From Advenella sp. S44 (lineage in GTDB: Bacteria > Pseudomonadota > Gammaproteobacteria > Burkholderiales > Burkholderiaceae_B), in contig NZ_NEXS01000003.1 of NCBI RefSeq assembly GCF_002810445.1, forward strand, positions 496,001 through 560,000: a stretch of DNA of 64,000 nt, given 5' to 3'. The notes beneath the pieces were generated by a model, which worked only from the letters and a program-made list of their open reading frames with translations, had not been told where the DNA came from and made no database searches. Positions 18,482 through 26,859 of this stretch are shown here, piece by piece (the first letter of the stretch is position 1; each line of letters opens with the position of its first letter). The position numbers were made by a program, and so were the translations under genes.

Positions 18482-18651
18482 GTTTGTCTCCTGTTCGTTG
18501 TTTTTATCGATTCTATTTCAGGTACAGCTGTTTTGATATGTCAAATATGTGATATCTGAATAATGCATTGTGTTATATCTCGCGCAATTGAATCGATTTA
18601 TGATGAATGGGCACAAACAAAATCATCTGAAGCTTACGGAGGCATCTATTC
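18482..18651. promoter_or_regulatory. Divergent promoter region between Bug-LysR operon and fused dehydrogenase
   Basis: AT-rich gap between head-to-head genes. It holds an inverted pair ATCGATTC (18506-18513) / GAATCGAT (18590-18597) and an imperfect dyad GATAT...ATATC near 18534-18556, in line with LysR-type sites. The LysR protein at 16570-17523 is the likely ligand (inference); no clear -35/-10 pair could be assigned. Confidence 0.35.
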
Positions 18652-20976
18652 ATGGCATTTGAAATCAATGAGCTAATCGCAGAGTCGAACCGGGAATTCG
18701 CCGAAAGCGCGCGTCGTCTGATTCAAAGTGAATCGTCCCTGACCAGATTGCGACGCATGAGAGATAACGCCCCGGGTTTTGAAAAGCTGATGTGGAGCAA
18801 GCTTGCCGATGCAGGCTGGATCTCGGCCATCATTCCCGAGCAAAGAGGGGGGCTCGGGCTGGGGCTTGATGCAAGCGCGGCTATTGCAACCGTTATTGGC
18901 GAGACGCCGATTCCCGAGCCGTATGCCGCCGCCGCTGTCATTCCAGTGCTCGCCCTGCTTGAGATTGCGCCCTCCGATTCTGTAGATGACCTCTTGAGGC
19001 GCATTGCGCAGGGAGAGCTGATTTGCGGCTTGGCTTGGCAGGAAAAAGCCGGCGAGCTGAATGTAAGCGATGTGGCCACACGGCTGACGCCAGAAGATTC
19101 GCTGTTTCGCCTAAGAGGACGAAAAAAATGGGTCAGCCCTGGCAATGGCGCAGATGGATGGCTGGTCCCGTGCTCACAAGACGGGGAAGATATTCTGGTG
19201 TGGGTCGATCGTAACGACGAAGGCGTCAAAGTGCAGAGCGTGCGTCGGATTGACGGTTCGTTCATGGCCCATCTGACGTTTGATGTTGTGGTCTCCAGGG
19301 AACGTATTCTTGCAAGCGGCAGTACCGTCAGACTCGCGCTGGACAAGGCGCTTGATGCGGGCCGATTTGTTGTCAGTCATGAATTGCTGGGTGTTTCCGC
19401 ACGTGTGTTCAATATTACGCTTGAATATCTGAAAACCCGGGAGCAATTTGGCAGGCCGATTGGAGCGAACCAGGCATTACAGCATCGGATGGTTGATGCC
19501 TATATGCATATTCTGCTGTTGTCGGCGTCCCTGAAGGAAACCTGGACTGCCTATTACAAAGGCGATATCACGCTCTCGGCCATGGCCAGTTTGGTCAAGG
19601 CACGCGCCAATCAGGTTGCAGTGTCCGTCTCCAGTCTTGCCGTCCAGCTGCATGGCGCGATCGGCTATACAGATGAACTCGATGTTGGTATTTACCTGAA
19701 ACGCGCCCTTAATCTGTCTGCGTGGCTGGGTAATGAGGACAGCCATCGTCTTCGCTATATCAGTGGCCAGCTCAATGTCCAAAGCCATGACAGCGAAACA
19801 GCGGATGTCGCTCCAGCAGATCATAACGGGGATCTGAATGCGATGACCGACAGGCAGTTTGCGTCCATGGTACGCCAATTTCTGGCGGATAATTATCCGC
19901 CGTCTTTGCGGCATGTTGCACGCAGGCTGTACTGGTCTGAAGTCAGAGACTGGTATCGTTTGCTGTCTGACAAGGGCTGGCTGGCGCCCGCCTGGCCCAA
20001 GGATTTCGGAGGAATGGGACTGACGCCCGAGAAGCAGCTTATTTTTTTCGAGGAAATGGAAAATTATGGTGTGGCCCGGCTGCCCGACCAGGGCATCATC
20101 AATCTGGGACCTGTCCTGATCAAGCACGGCACAGCAGAGCAACAGCAGACATATCTGCCTAAAATCTTGTCAGGAGAGCATATCTGGTGTCAGGGCTATT
20201 CTGAGCCGAACGCCGGATCGGATCTGGCTTCTCTGAAAACCGAGGCCGTGGCCGACGGTGATGATTTCATTGTCAATGGACAGAAAATCTGGACAACCCT
20301 GGCCCACAATGCAACACATATCTTTGCCCTGGTACGAACAGACAAGACAGTCAAGAAGCAGGCGGGCATCAGTTTTCTTCTGATTGATTTGTCCTCTCCC
20401 GGCATTACTGTGTCGCCCATTACCAATTTGCTGGGGGATCAGGAGTTTTGCGAGGTGTTTTTCGATGAGGTCAGAGTGCCGCAGGCAAATCTTGTCGGCC
20501 GGCTCAATGAAGGATGGACCATCGCTAAAGCCTTGCTTGGATTTGAACGTATTTTTGCAGGAAGCCCGCAGCAGTCACAACATGCGTTTTCCATACTGAC
20601 TACGCTTGCCAGGCAGGAAAATCTGTTTGAAAGTGAACATTTCCTGCAACGCTATGCACAATTGCGTATGGACATTGCAGATCTGGAAAGTCTGTTTTCA
20701 ATGTTTGCCGGATACGTCAAAAACGGCATTGACCTGCCGCCGTCGATATCGCTGCTTAAAATCTGGGCGACGGAAACCTATATGCGAATCGGCCTGGCGC
20801 TGGCCAGCGTGGCGCATGAGCACGGGGGCGAGTTTGACGACACGCGCTATGAAGATGATACGGTGATCAATAGCCTGGCTCCATTCACCCACTCCATGGT
20901 GACAACCATTTATGGTGGTACAAATGAAATACAGCGCAATATTGTTGCCAGACATGTGCTGAACTTGCCAGTCTAA
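18652..20976 (+). CDS. Fused double-domain acyl-CoA dehydrogenase
   Basis: 774 residues, twice the normal dehydrogenase length. Domain 1 (about 1-380) keeps the fold, including KTREQFGRPIGANQALQHRM, but where active enzymes have a TEP-x-AGSD-type flavin loop it reads WQEKAGELNVSDVAT, and it lacks the terminal GGTNEIQR-type motif. Domain 2 (about 396-774) has CQGYSEPNAGSDLASLKT and ends IYGGTNEIQRNIVARH. The arrangement resembles a fusion of the small and large subunits of heterodimeric FAD dehydrogenases (PimC/PimD, FadE pairs) acting on bulky or dicarboxylic acyl-CoAs. GGAGG precedes the ATG. It is divergent from the Bug-LysR-Bug-CaiB-hydratase operon and probably supplies that operon's dehydrogenation step (inference). 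Confidence 0.88.
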   Translation: MAFEINELIAESNREFAESARRLIQSESSLTRLRRMRDNAPGFEKLMWSKLADAGWISAIIPEQRGGLGLGLDASAAIATVIGETPIPEPYAAAAVIPVLALLEIAPSDSVDDLLRRIAQGELICGLAWQEKAGELNVSDVATRLTPEDSLFRLRGRKKWVSPGNGADGWLVPCSQDGEDILVWVDRNDEGVKVQSVRRIDGSFMAHLTFDVVVSRERILASGSTVRLALDKALDAGRFVVSHELLGVSARVFNITLEYLKTREQFGRPIGANQALQHRMVDAYMHILLLSASLKETWTAYYKGDITLSAMASLVKARANQVAVSVSSLAVQLHGAIGYTDELDVGIYLKRALNLSAWLGNEDSHRLRYISGQLNVQSHDSETADVAPADHNGDLNAMTDRQFASMVRQFLADNYPPSLRHVARRLYWSEVRDWYRLLSDKGWLAPAWPKDFGGMGLTPEKQLIFFEEMENYGVARLPDQGIINLGPVLIKHGTAEQQQTYLPKILSGEHIWCQGYSEPNAGSDLASLKTEAVADGDDFIVNGQKIWTTLAHNATHIFALVRTDKTVKKQAGISFLLIDLSSPGITVSPITNLLGDQEFCEVFFDEVRVPQANLVGRLNEGWTIAKALLGFERIFAGSPQQSQHAFSILTTLARQENLFESEHFLQRYAQLRMDIADLESLFSMFAGYVKNGIDLPPSISLLKIWATETYMRIGLALASVAHEHGGEFDDTRYEDDTVINSLAPFTHSMVTTIYGGTNEIQRNIVARHVLNLPV

Positions 20977-20984
20977 TCGAGCGC

Positions 20985-21117
20985 AGCAATGAAACGTGAC
21001 AAGCGTCGCGGTCCAGCAAGACGACAGAAAGACTTTTTTGCTCAGAAAGCAGGTAGCGGCAACGCCACGGATACCACCGCCGACAATGACCATGTCACTT
21101 TGGCAGTGATAACTCAT
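20985..21117 (-). pseudogene. Truncated, frameshifted FAD-dependent oxidoreductase 5' remnant
   Basis: An ATG 21 bases after the RidA stop codon opens a short frame reading MVIVGGGIRGVAATCFLSKK, a perfect start of a FAD-binding beta-alpha-beta unit (GxGxxG). At a run of six A bases near 21032-21037 the frame is lost; the next frame continues SLSVVLLDRDACHVS, the expected second beta strand ending in the acidic ribose-binding residue. The homology stops at the 3' end of the acyl-CoA dehydrogenase gene. I read this as the first 45 or so codons of a deleted amino-acid-oxidase-type gene of the RidA operon. Confidence 0.6.
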
Positions 21118-21137
21118 ACGTTGCCTTTTTCGTCAGT

Positions 21138-21491
21138 TTATACGGCTGCCGAGACGATGATCTCAACCAGCAGCTTGGGCGAGGCCAGTTTGGATTCACC
21201 GGTGGCGCGTGTCGGTGCGGCGCCTTCGGGAAGCCAGCTGTCCCAGACTTCGTTCATGCCGGCGAAATCCTTGTCAATATCCTTGAGCCAGATTTGGGCG
21301 GTCAGCAGTTTGTCTTTGGATGAGCCGTGCGCTTCCAGATATTTTTCAATTTTTGCCAGAATGCTGCGTGTCTGGCCCTGTACGTCCTCGTCAGGATTAT
21401 CGGCTGTCAGGCCACTCAGAAACAGAGTGCCGTTGTATTTGACGACGCGGCTCATGCGCTTGTTGGTTTCGAAACGTTCTATAGATGACAT
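21138..21491 (-). CDS. RidA (YjgF/YER057c) family deaminase-like protein
   Basis: 117 residues. SSIERFETNKRMSRVVKYNGTLFLSG near the start and LLTAQIWLKDIDKDFAGMNEVWDSWL mark the family; the C-terminal APTRATGESKLASPKLLVEIIVSAAV has the substrate-binding Arg and Glu (usual form R-x-x-V ... VEIE, here VEI). RidA hydrolyses reactive enamine/imine intermediates released by PLP enzymes or amine oxidases. It follows the three dehydrogenase genes on the same strand, where it would clear the imine product. AGGAG precedes the ATG. Strong family call; partner assignment is inference. Confidence 0.85.
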   Translation of the reverse strand: MSSIERFETNKRMSRVVKYNGTLFLSGLTADNPDEDVQGQTRSILAKIEKYLEAHGSSKDKLLTAQIWLKDIDKDFAGMNEVWDSWLPEGAAPTRATGESKLASPKLLVEIIVSAAV

Positions 21492-21511
21492 CGTTTACTC
21501 CTGTGAAAAAA

Positions 21512-22903
21512 TCAGAATTCAGAATTGGTGGCACAAGCCAGTTCGGATAGTGTAACCGGCTTAAGCGGTGCGCGTATCCGGTAATAGCCTACCTGAGAGT
21601 GCGTAACCTTCAATTGGTCGGCAATCACTTCGGTCACCGTGAGCCCGCACATGCGACCCTGGCAAGGCCCCATCCCGCAGCGGCTGAATGACTTGGCCTG
21701 GTTCGGCCCCATACAGCCTTGTTTAACAAACTCGCGGATTTGCCCGGCAGTCACTTCTTCGCAGCGGCAAACAATCGTGTCGTCCCGGGGGATCCGGTTC
21801 TCGCGTTTGGGCTGGTAGGCGGTATCCAGAAATGGGCGCAGCGCCATATCCTTATTCAGTTGTGATAGCAATGCTGTGCTGCGGCTCTCAACAGACGCCG
21901 ATTGCGTCGGGTTTAATTGGGCGTCTACGGCCAGTGCAGCAAGCTGGCTGCGGGTAACGGCAGCCTGGGCGCCGGCAATGCCCTGGCCGTCACCGGCAAG
22001 ATAAATACCGTCAAGGTCTTGCAGGCGGCCCCAGGCATCCGCTTTGGGGATCCAGCATGCGCCTGTTTCGGACCAGTCGTGGGCGGCGCGCAACAGCCAG
22101 GTAAACTGCGTATTGGGAACGACGCCCTGGTGCAGCAGAACCAGGTTGGTACCTAGCTCATGGGTTTGCCCCCTGTGTTCAAATGTGATTGAACGCACGC
22201 TGGCCTTACCCAGCACGCGCAGTTTTTGCACGCCACGGTAAAAGGGAATCTTTTTTTTCTTAATGGCGTTGATCAGGGACAGGCCCTTGCGGATGTCACC
22301 GAATGCAGCAAGCCCCTTGAGCAACGCCGGACTCGCCTGAAAAATATCCCGGCCCGAGCTGGTGTCCAATACAGCGGTAATCTGCACATTGGCCCGCAAG
22401 TACTGCCAGCAAATCAGATAGAGCAGGGGGCCACAGCCGGCAATCACAACGGGTGTGGCCGGCACCGTGCCGGACCCCTTGAGCAATACCTGTGCGGCGC
22501 CGGCGCCCATGACGCCAGGCAGGGTCCAGCCGGGAATGGGGAAGGGGCGTTCCATGGCTCCTGTCGCCAGAATCACTGCATCGGCCGTTAGCGTATGCGT
22601 TTGCCCCTCGTGCAAATAATGAAGCTGACGCTCGCGTGTCAGGTTCCATACAGAGGCGCCACGCAAATGTTGTGCACTGCTGGCAGCAAACTGCGCGGCT
22701 ACGGTGGCGCCCGCCGCATAATCGGGCCCCAAAATGCCGGCAAGTGCGGTTGATGAATTCATGATGTTGCGCCAGATCTGGCCGCCGACTTGTGCCTGTT
22801 CATCCAGAACGATGACCGAGTAATTCCAGTTTGCCAGTTGGGCGGCTGCAGTCATACCGGCAGGTCCCGCGCCGATGATGGCGACATTGGTATGAGTACT
22901 CAT
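21512..22903 (-). CDS. FAD/NAD(P)-binding oxidoreductase, alpha subunit with BFD-type [2Fe-2S] domain
   Basis: 463 residues. N-terminal FAD motif VAIIGAGPAGMTAAAQLANWNYSVIVLDEQ, a central second dinucleotide fold (VVIAGCGPLLYLICWQYL), then DGIYLAGDGQGIAGAQAAVTRSQLAAL. At about residues 375-430 a bacterioferritin-associated-ferredoxin-like cluster domain carries CRCEEV...CMG...FSRCGMGPCQGRMC (four cysteines for [2Fe-2S]). This layout is shared by HcnB, octopine/nopaline oxidase subunit A and D-hydroxyproline dehydrogenase alpha. Its start overlaps the [2Fe-2S] subunit stop codon (ATGA). The substrate is probably an amino acid, opine or secondary amine; which one cannot be told. Confidence 0.85.
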   Translation of the reverse strand: MSTHTNVAIIGAGPAGMTAAAQLANWNYSVIVLDEQAQVGGQIWRNIMNSSTALAGILGPDYAAGATVAAQFAASSAQHLRGASVWNLTRERQLHYLHEGQTHTLTADAVILATGAMERPFPIPGWTLPGVMGAGAAQVLLKGSGTVPATPVVIAGCGPLLYLICWQYLRANVQITAVLDTSSGRDIFQASPALLKGLAAFGDIRKGLSLINAIKKKKIPFYRGVQKLRVLGKASVRSITFEHRGQTHELGTNLVLLHQGVVPNTQFTWLLRAAHDWSETGACWIPKADAWGRLQDLDGIYLAGDGQGIAGAQAAVTRSQLAALAVDAQLNPTQSASVESRSTALLSQLNKDMALRPFLDTAYQPKRENRIPRDDTIVCRCEEVTAGQIREFVKQGCMGPNQAKSFSRCGMGPCQGRMCGLTVTEVIADQLKVTHSQVGYYRIRAPLKPVTLSELACATNSEF

Positions 22904-23241
22904 TGTTCTTCACCTGCCTGGATCACCGTAAACGCGGTCTGGCCCTGCTGCATCCGGATAACCATGCCGTCTTCGATGGTTGTCATGCAGCTTTGCCGGT
23001 TTTGCACGCCATTGATCTGCACCAGACATTCGAAGCAGACACCCATCTGGCAGTAAGGCGCTCGGGGCTGCCCGCTGACCGGCGAGTTGCGAAAATGCAG
23101 AACCTGGTTTTGCATGAGTGCCGCGGCTACGGTGATGCCTTTGGGTGCGCTCAGTTGTCGGCCTTCGAAATCAAAGGAAACGGTCTGGGCAGATGCCTCG
23201 CCTCTATTGGTATGTACGGTTCTGAAAAGTAACCTGTTCAT
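22900..23241 (-). CDS. [2Fe-2S]-binding subunit (HcnA/hydroxyproline dehydrogenase gamma type)
   Basis: 113 residues from the ATG that overlaps the preceding stop codon by four bases. A plant-type ferredoxin fold with cysteines in APYCQMGVCFECLVQINGVQNRQSCM (pattern C-x4-C-x2-C-xn-C, about residues 67-86). Such small subunits pass electrons between the two flavoproteins of HcnABC- or LhpBEF-like dehydrogenases. It sits precisely between the DadA-like subunit and the FAD/BFD subunit with ATGA overlaps on both sides, a strong sign of a stoichiometric three-subunit complex. Confidence 0.85.
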   Translation of the reverse strand: MNRLLFRTVHTNRGEASAQTVSFDFEGRQLSAPKGITVAAALMQNQVLHFRNSPVSGQPRAPYCQMGVCFECLVQINGVQNRQSCMTTIEDGMVIRMQQGQTAFTVIQAGEEQ

Positions 23242-24359
23242 GATTGATCTCTGTTCAAATTGCAGAAGCGCTGATTGGAGAATGGGGCGATGGTTTGGGC
23301 AGCGGCGCCGCGCAGAATCCAGTCGGGAATTGTGAATACATGATTGGCCGCCAGTGTAATGCCGCTGTGACAGGTCACCACGTAGGCGCCGGGCATGTCG
23401 GACGATTCCTGATAGATCGGCATGCCGTCGGGCGACATGATCCGCAGCGCCGCCCAGCATCGGATGATGCGCATGTCGGCTAGCGCAGGAAAATAATCGA
23501 TGGCCCGCCGGGCGATGTCTTGCTGTAATGACAATCGTGTTGTGTCGTCATATCCCACGTCTTCCATCGAATCGCCGATCTGTATCGTGCCTTCATTCGT
23601 CTGCCGCACATGCATGGTCGGATAGGCCAGGAAAGGGGCACAGCGCTCGCCGATCATGACCTGCCCCTGATTCGGTTCTACCGGAACGTGCAGGCCGACA
23701 AACTGGCCCAGTCGCTTGTTGCCCAGGCCGGCACAGAGTACAATTTTCTGTGCCGAATACTTGTCGCCGCTGCCAGTGGTGACGATAAAGCGGCCCGCTT
23801 GATGGCCAATCTGCTCGACATGGCTGTTGTATCGGTAATCAACGCCCAGCTGGCGTGCCGCCTGCTGCAATGCCGGCAGCAGTTTGAGCGGATTGACATG
23901 GCCGTCCATGGACGTATAACAGGCACCGATCACTTTGGGGCCGATTGCAGGAATGTACTTGCGCACTTCTGACGGCGACATGAATGTGTAGTCATACTTC
24001 TCGTCTACCGAGGCCTTGATGCTGTGCATCAGTTGCCGCTGGGCGTCCATGTCGGCCTGGTTGGTAAATAAGACGAAGCCCCCCGGTTGCTGCAGATACG
24101 CATCGATTCCCGTGCGTTGCGTCAGTTCGCTGGCCAGGCTTGGCCAGTCGCGGGCCGATTGCAGGGTCCAGCGGGTATACGCAGAAAAGCCGTAGCCTTT
24201 TCCCTGCACCCACACCAATCCGAAATTGCCGCGCGATGCGCGAAAGGCGGTGTCGCCTTCGTCCAGCATGATGACTTTGGCATTGCGACGGGCCAGCCCG
24301 AAAGCCACGCTTGCGCCGACGATACCGCCGCCAATAACAATTATTTCTGTGTTGTGCAT
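23238..24359 (-). CDS. DadA-like FAD-dependent oxidoreductase, beta subunit
   Basis: About 373 residues from the ATG at 24359 (GGTGGAA just upstream); the frame can be read five codons further to a TTG. EIIVIGGGIVGASVAFGLARRNAKVIMLDEG is the FAD fold, FRASRGNFGLVWVQGKG follows, and GAYVVTCHSGITLAANHVF is the closing flavin segment typical of glycine oxidase/D-amino-acid dehydrogenases. It likely carries the amine-oxidising site of the three-subunit enzyme encoded with the next two genes. It lies 34 bases after a decayed ABC permease gene, so its original promoter may have been lost or replaced by read-through from TctCBA (inference). Confidence 0.85.
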   Translation of the reverse strand: MHNTEIIVIGGGIVGASVAFGLARRNAKVIMLDEGDTAFRASRGNFGLVWVQGKGYGFSAYTRWTLQSARDWPSLASELTQRTGIDAYLQQPGGFVLFTNQADMDAQRQLMHSIKASVDEKYDYTFMSPSEVRKYIPAIGPKVIGACYTSMDGHVNPLKLLPALQQAARQLGVDYRYNSHVEQIGHQAGRFIVTTGSGDKYSAQKIVLCAGLGNKRLGQFVGLHVPVEPNQGQVMIGERCAPFLAYPTMHVRQTNEGTIQIGDSMEDVGYDDTTRLSLQQDIARRAIDYFPALADMRIIRCWAALRIMSPDGMPIYQESSDMPGAYVVTCHSGITLAANHVFTIPDWILRGAAAQTIAPFSNQRFCNLNRDQS

Positions 24360-24392
24360 TTCCACCGTTCCCAATCAGCACGCTATCCAAAC

Positions 24393-24824
24393 CTACCAGA
24401 CGGACCGCGAGATCATCATAATTACGGTCGCAATAATCAATATTGCCGACACTGATGTGGCTAGGGGGTCTATGGTTTGCGCAATAAGCTTGTACATTCA
24501 GACCGGCAGTGTCGTTGTGCCAGGTGTTGTAACGAAGACCGACATGGTGAGTTCATCGCAGGACTGAATAAATAATAGCAGCCAGCCGCCGGTAAGACCC
24601 GGCAGCGCCGATAGCGATATGATACGACGAATATGCTTGCGGTTTCCCGGCGCCAGGCCATCACGTTGCCATTTCAAAGAAACCCGCTTCAGGGTAACCT
24701 TGCGAATCCATGCCGGCCGATGAAGCCAGAACAAAGCGCAGGGAATCGGGAGAAAGGCAATGACAATGATATGTCTCATTGTCAGCCAGAATACCAAACA
24801 TGCAAACGCAGCGATCTCATCCAA
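24393..24824 (-). pseudogene. Decayed ABC transporter inner-membrane permease (C-terminal remnant)
   Basis: The minus strand reads LSALPGLTGGWLLLFIQSCDELTMSVFVTTPGTTTLPV, then an in-frame TGA (24498-24500), then MYKLIAQTIDPLATSV and a final hydrophobic helix to a TAG. ALxPGLxxGWLLxFIxSxxELTxSVxLxxPGTxTLPV is the conserved end of PotB/AfuB/PhnV-type permeases, where the residue after PV is usually Arg, so the TGA probably came from CGA. The N-terminal two thirds of a permease are missing. It lies between TctA and the FAD operon, same strand. Confidence 0.65.
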
Positions 24825-24837
24825 TAACGGCGTTGCT

Positions 24838-26328
24838 TTATGCTGCCTTGCGCAGTTTCCTCAGGACGATTGGCACCAGCAAAAACAGCACCGCTACGGT
24901 CAGAATGACAATTGAAATGGGCGTTTCGACTAGCACGGCCGGGTTGCCCTGTGCTGCTGCCAGCGCGGTTCTGAGCTGATTCTCGGCCATAGGGCCCAGA
25001 ATCAGGCCGATCAGGATCGGCGCAATGGGAAAGTCATAAACACGCATGACATATCCCATCAGGCCGATGGCGACCATGCAGGCCAGGTCAAAACTTGACC
25101 CCGATACGCCCCAGATGCCGATCATGGCAAATACCAGAATCCCGGCGTATAGTTGCGGCTTGGGGATAAGTAGCAGTTTGACCCACATGCCCACCAGCGG
25201 CAGGTTCAGGATCAGCAGCATCACGTTGCCGACATACAGCGAGGCGATCAGCCCCCAAATGAGTTCGGGGTTGGAGGTAAACAAAAACGGACCCGGCTGC
25301 AGTCCGAAGTTCTGGAACGCTGCCAGCAAAATTGCCGCGGTGGCAGAGGTAGGCAGCCCCAGCGTAAGCAAAGGCACCAGCACCCCGGCTGCCGCTGCGT
25401 TGTTGGCCGCTTCGGGGCCGGCCACGCCTTCAATGGCGCCTACGGTACCAAATTCCTCTTTCTTTTTGCACAGTTTTTTCTCCAGCGTATAGGACAGCAT
25501 GGTCGGAATTTCGGAGCCGCCGCCGGGCAACGCGCCCATCGGAAAGCCAATGGCGGTGCCGCGTAGCCAGGGCATGTAAGAACGCTTCCATTCTTCCTTT
25601 GTCATCCAGATTCCGCCCTTGATTGGCAGGACCTTGTCGTGTTGATGCCGGTAGCGGCTGGCAACGTAAATAATCTCGCCAATCGCAAACAGAGACACCA
25701 GCACGACAGTCAGTTCCATCCCGTCCAGTAATGCGCTGGCGCCGAATGTCATGCGTGGTTGTCCGGTCATTTTGTCGATACCGATCACTCCCAGCGCCAG
25801 GCCGATGAACAGGGAGATAAAGCCGCGCACCCTTGAGGCGCCCATCACGACAGCTACAGAAGTAAAGGCTAGAAAGGTCAGGGCAAAATAGTCTGCGGGC
25901 TTGAAGTAAAAGGCGATTTCGGCAATGGAGGGGGCCGCAAATGTCAGCAGCATGGTGGCAATGGTGCCTGCCACGAAAGAGCCGACGGCGGCCGTGGCCA
26001 GGGCGGCAGCGCCACGCCCGGAGCGCGCCATTTTGTTGCCCTCTAGCGCAGTCATCATGGAGCCGGACTCGCCCGGCGTATTGATCAGGATTGATGTGGT
26101 GGAGCCGCCATACATGGCGCCGTAAAGCACGCCGGCGAACATGATGAAAGCCGAGACGGGCCCGACCGATACGGTGACCGGCAGCAGCAGGGCGATGGTC
26201 AGGGCCGGGCCGATGCCAGGCAGGATGCCAATGGCGGTGCCCAGCATCGAACCGACCAGTGCCCAGAAAAGGTTCATGGGTTGCAGGGCAATGTCAAAGC
26301 CTTGCAGCAATAAGCCGAGGGTGTCCAT
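24838..26328 (-). CDS. tctA: Tripartite tricarboxylate transporter, large permease TctA
   Basis: 496 residues with about a dozen hydrophobic segments. The family start [47 protein letters not shown], the segment [15 protein letters not shown] and the later [21 protein letters not shown] are the most conserved TctA features. It forms the ion-coupled inner-membrane channel with TctB, fed by the periplasmic TctC. The ATG directly follows the TctB stop codon, so B and A are coupled. This is the only complete TTT permease in the window and might also serve the orphan Bug receptors, which is inference. Confidence 0.93.
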   Translation of the reverse strand: MDTLGLLLQGFDIALQPMNLFWALVGSMLGTAIGILPGIGPALTIALLLPVTVSVGPVSAFIMFAGVLYGAMYGGSTTSILINTPGESGSMMTALEGNKMARSGRGAAALATAAVGSFVAGTIATMLLTFAAPSIAEIAFYFKPADYFALTFLAFTSVAVVMGASRVRGFISLFIGLALGVIGIDKMTGQPRMTFGASALLDGMELTVVLVSLFAIGEIIYVASRYRHQHDKVLPIKGGIWMTKEEWKRSYMPWLRGTAIGFPMGALPGGGSEIPTMLSYTLEKKLCKKKEEFGTVGAIEGVAGPEAANNAAAAGVLVPLLTLGLPTSATAAILLAAFQNFGLQPGPFLFTSNPELIWGLIASLYVGNVMLLILNLPLVGMWVKLLLIPKPQLYAGILVFAMIGIWGVSGSSFDLACMVAIGLMGYVMRVYDFPIAPILIGLILGPMAENQLRTALAAAQGNPAVLVETPISIVILTVAVLFLLVPIVLRKLRKAA

Positions 26329-26859
26329 TCAGAAGCCTGCCAGGGGAAGAAAGCCGCCGAGCTGCAAACCCAGGCGTGAAAAAAGAAACCAGCATACTGA
26401 ACCGAGAATGGCGCCGGTAATCAAGTCCATGATGATTTTTTTCGAACCGAAAGCGCGGGCCACCAGCATGAATGACAACATGGCGGTAACGGGCAGGCCA
26501 AGCACTTGCATAGTCAGCGCGGGCACGATGGTTGCAGCCAGCGCAGTAAAAAAAGCCCGCTTGTCCATGGGCAGATGGCCGCTCGCATTTTCCGTATCCT
26601 GCGCCTCGAAGCGCTCGCCGCGCGCGATCTGAATCAGTAGCAGGATACCAAGCAGAAGCAGGCCGCCGCCGGCGACGGTGACAAACATGCCTGGGCCGAT
26701 GGCGGCGTACTGCGCTGTCGCTGGCAAGGTGGTGGTGGCATACAGGCAGACGCAGCCTAACAGGACCACGGCGATGCCCAGCCACCAGGGCCGGGCACCC
26801 CCACCTACAGGCGTTGCCGCCGTTTCGTTTTCTGGCGACTGCGATTGCTTATTGTGCAA
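26329..26859 (-). CDS. tctB: Tripartite tricarboxylate transporter, small permease TctB
   Basis: 176 residues with four predicted membrane helices: around residues 25-45 (WWLGIAVVLLGCVCLYATTT), 55-78, 100-135 and near 150-170. TctB proteins are poorly conserved in sequence but share this length, topology and position between TctC and TctA. The best start is a TTG at 26859 behind GAAGGACG, overlapping the end of TctC by 11 bases; no ATG lies before the first helix. It presumably assembles with TctA. Confidence 0.85.
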   Translation of the reverse strand: MHNKQSQSPENETAATPVGGGARPWWLGIAVVLLGCVCLYATTTLPATAQYAAIGPGMFVTVAGGGLLLLGILLLIQIARGERFEAQDTENASGHLPMDKRAFFTALAATIVPALTMQVLGLPVTAMLSFMLVARAFGSKKIIMDLITGAILGSVCWFLFSRLGLQLGGFLPLAGF

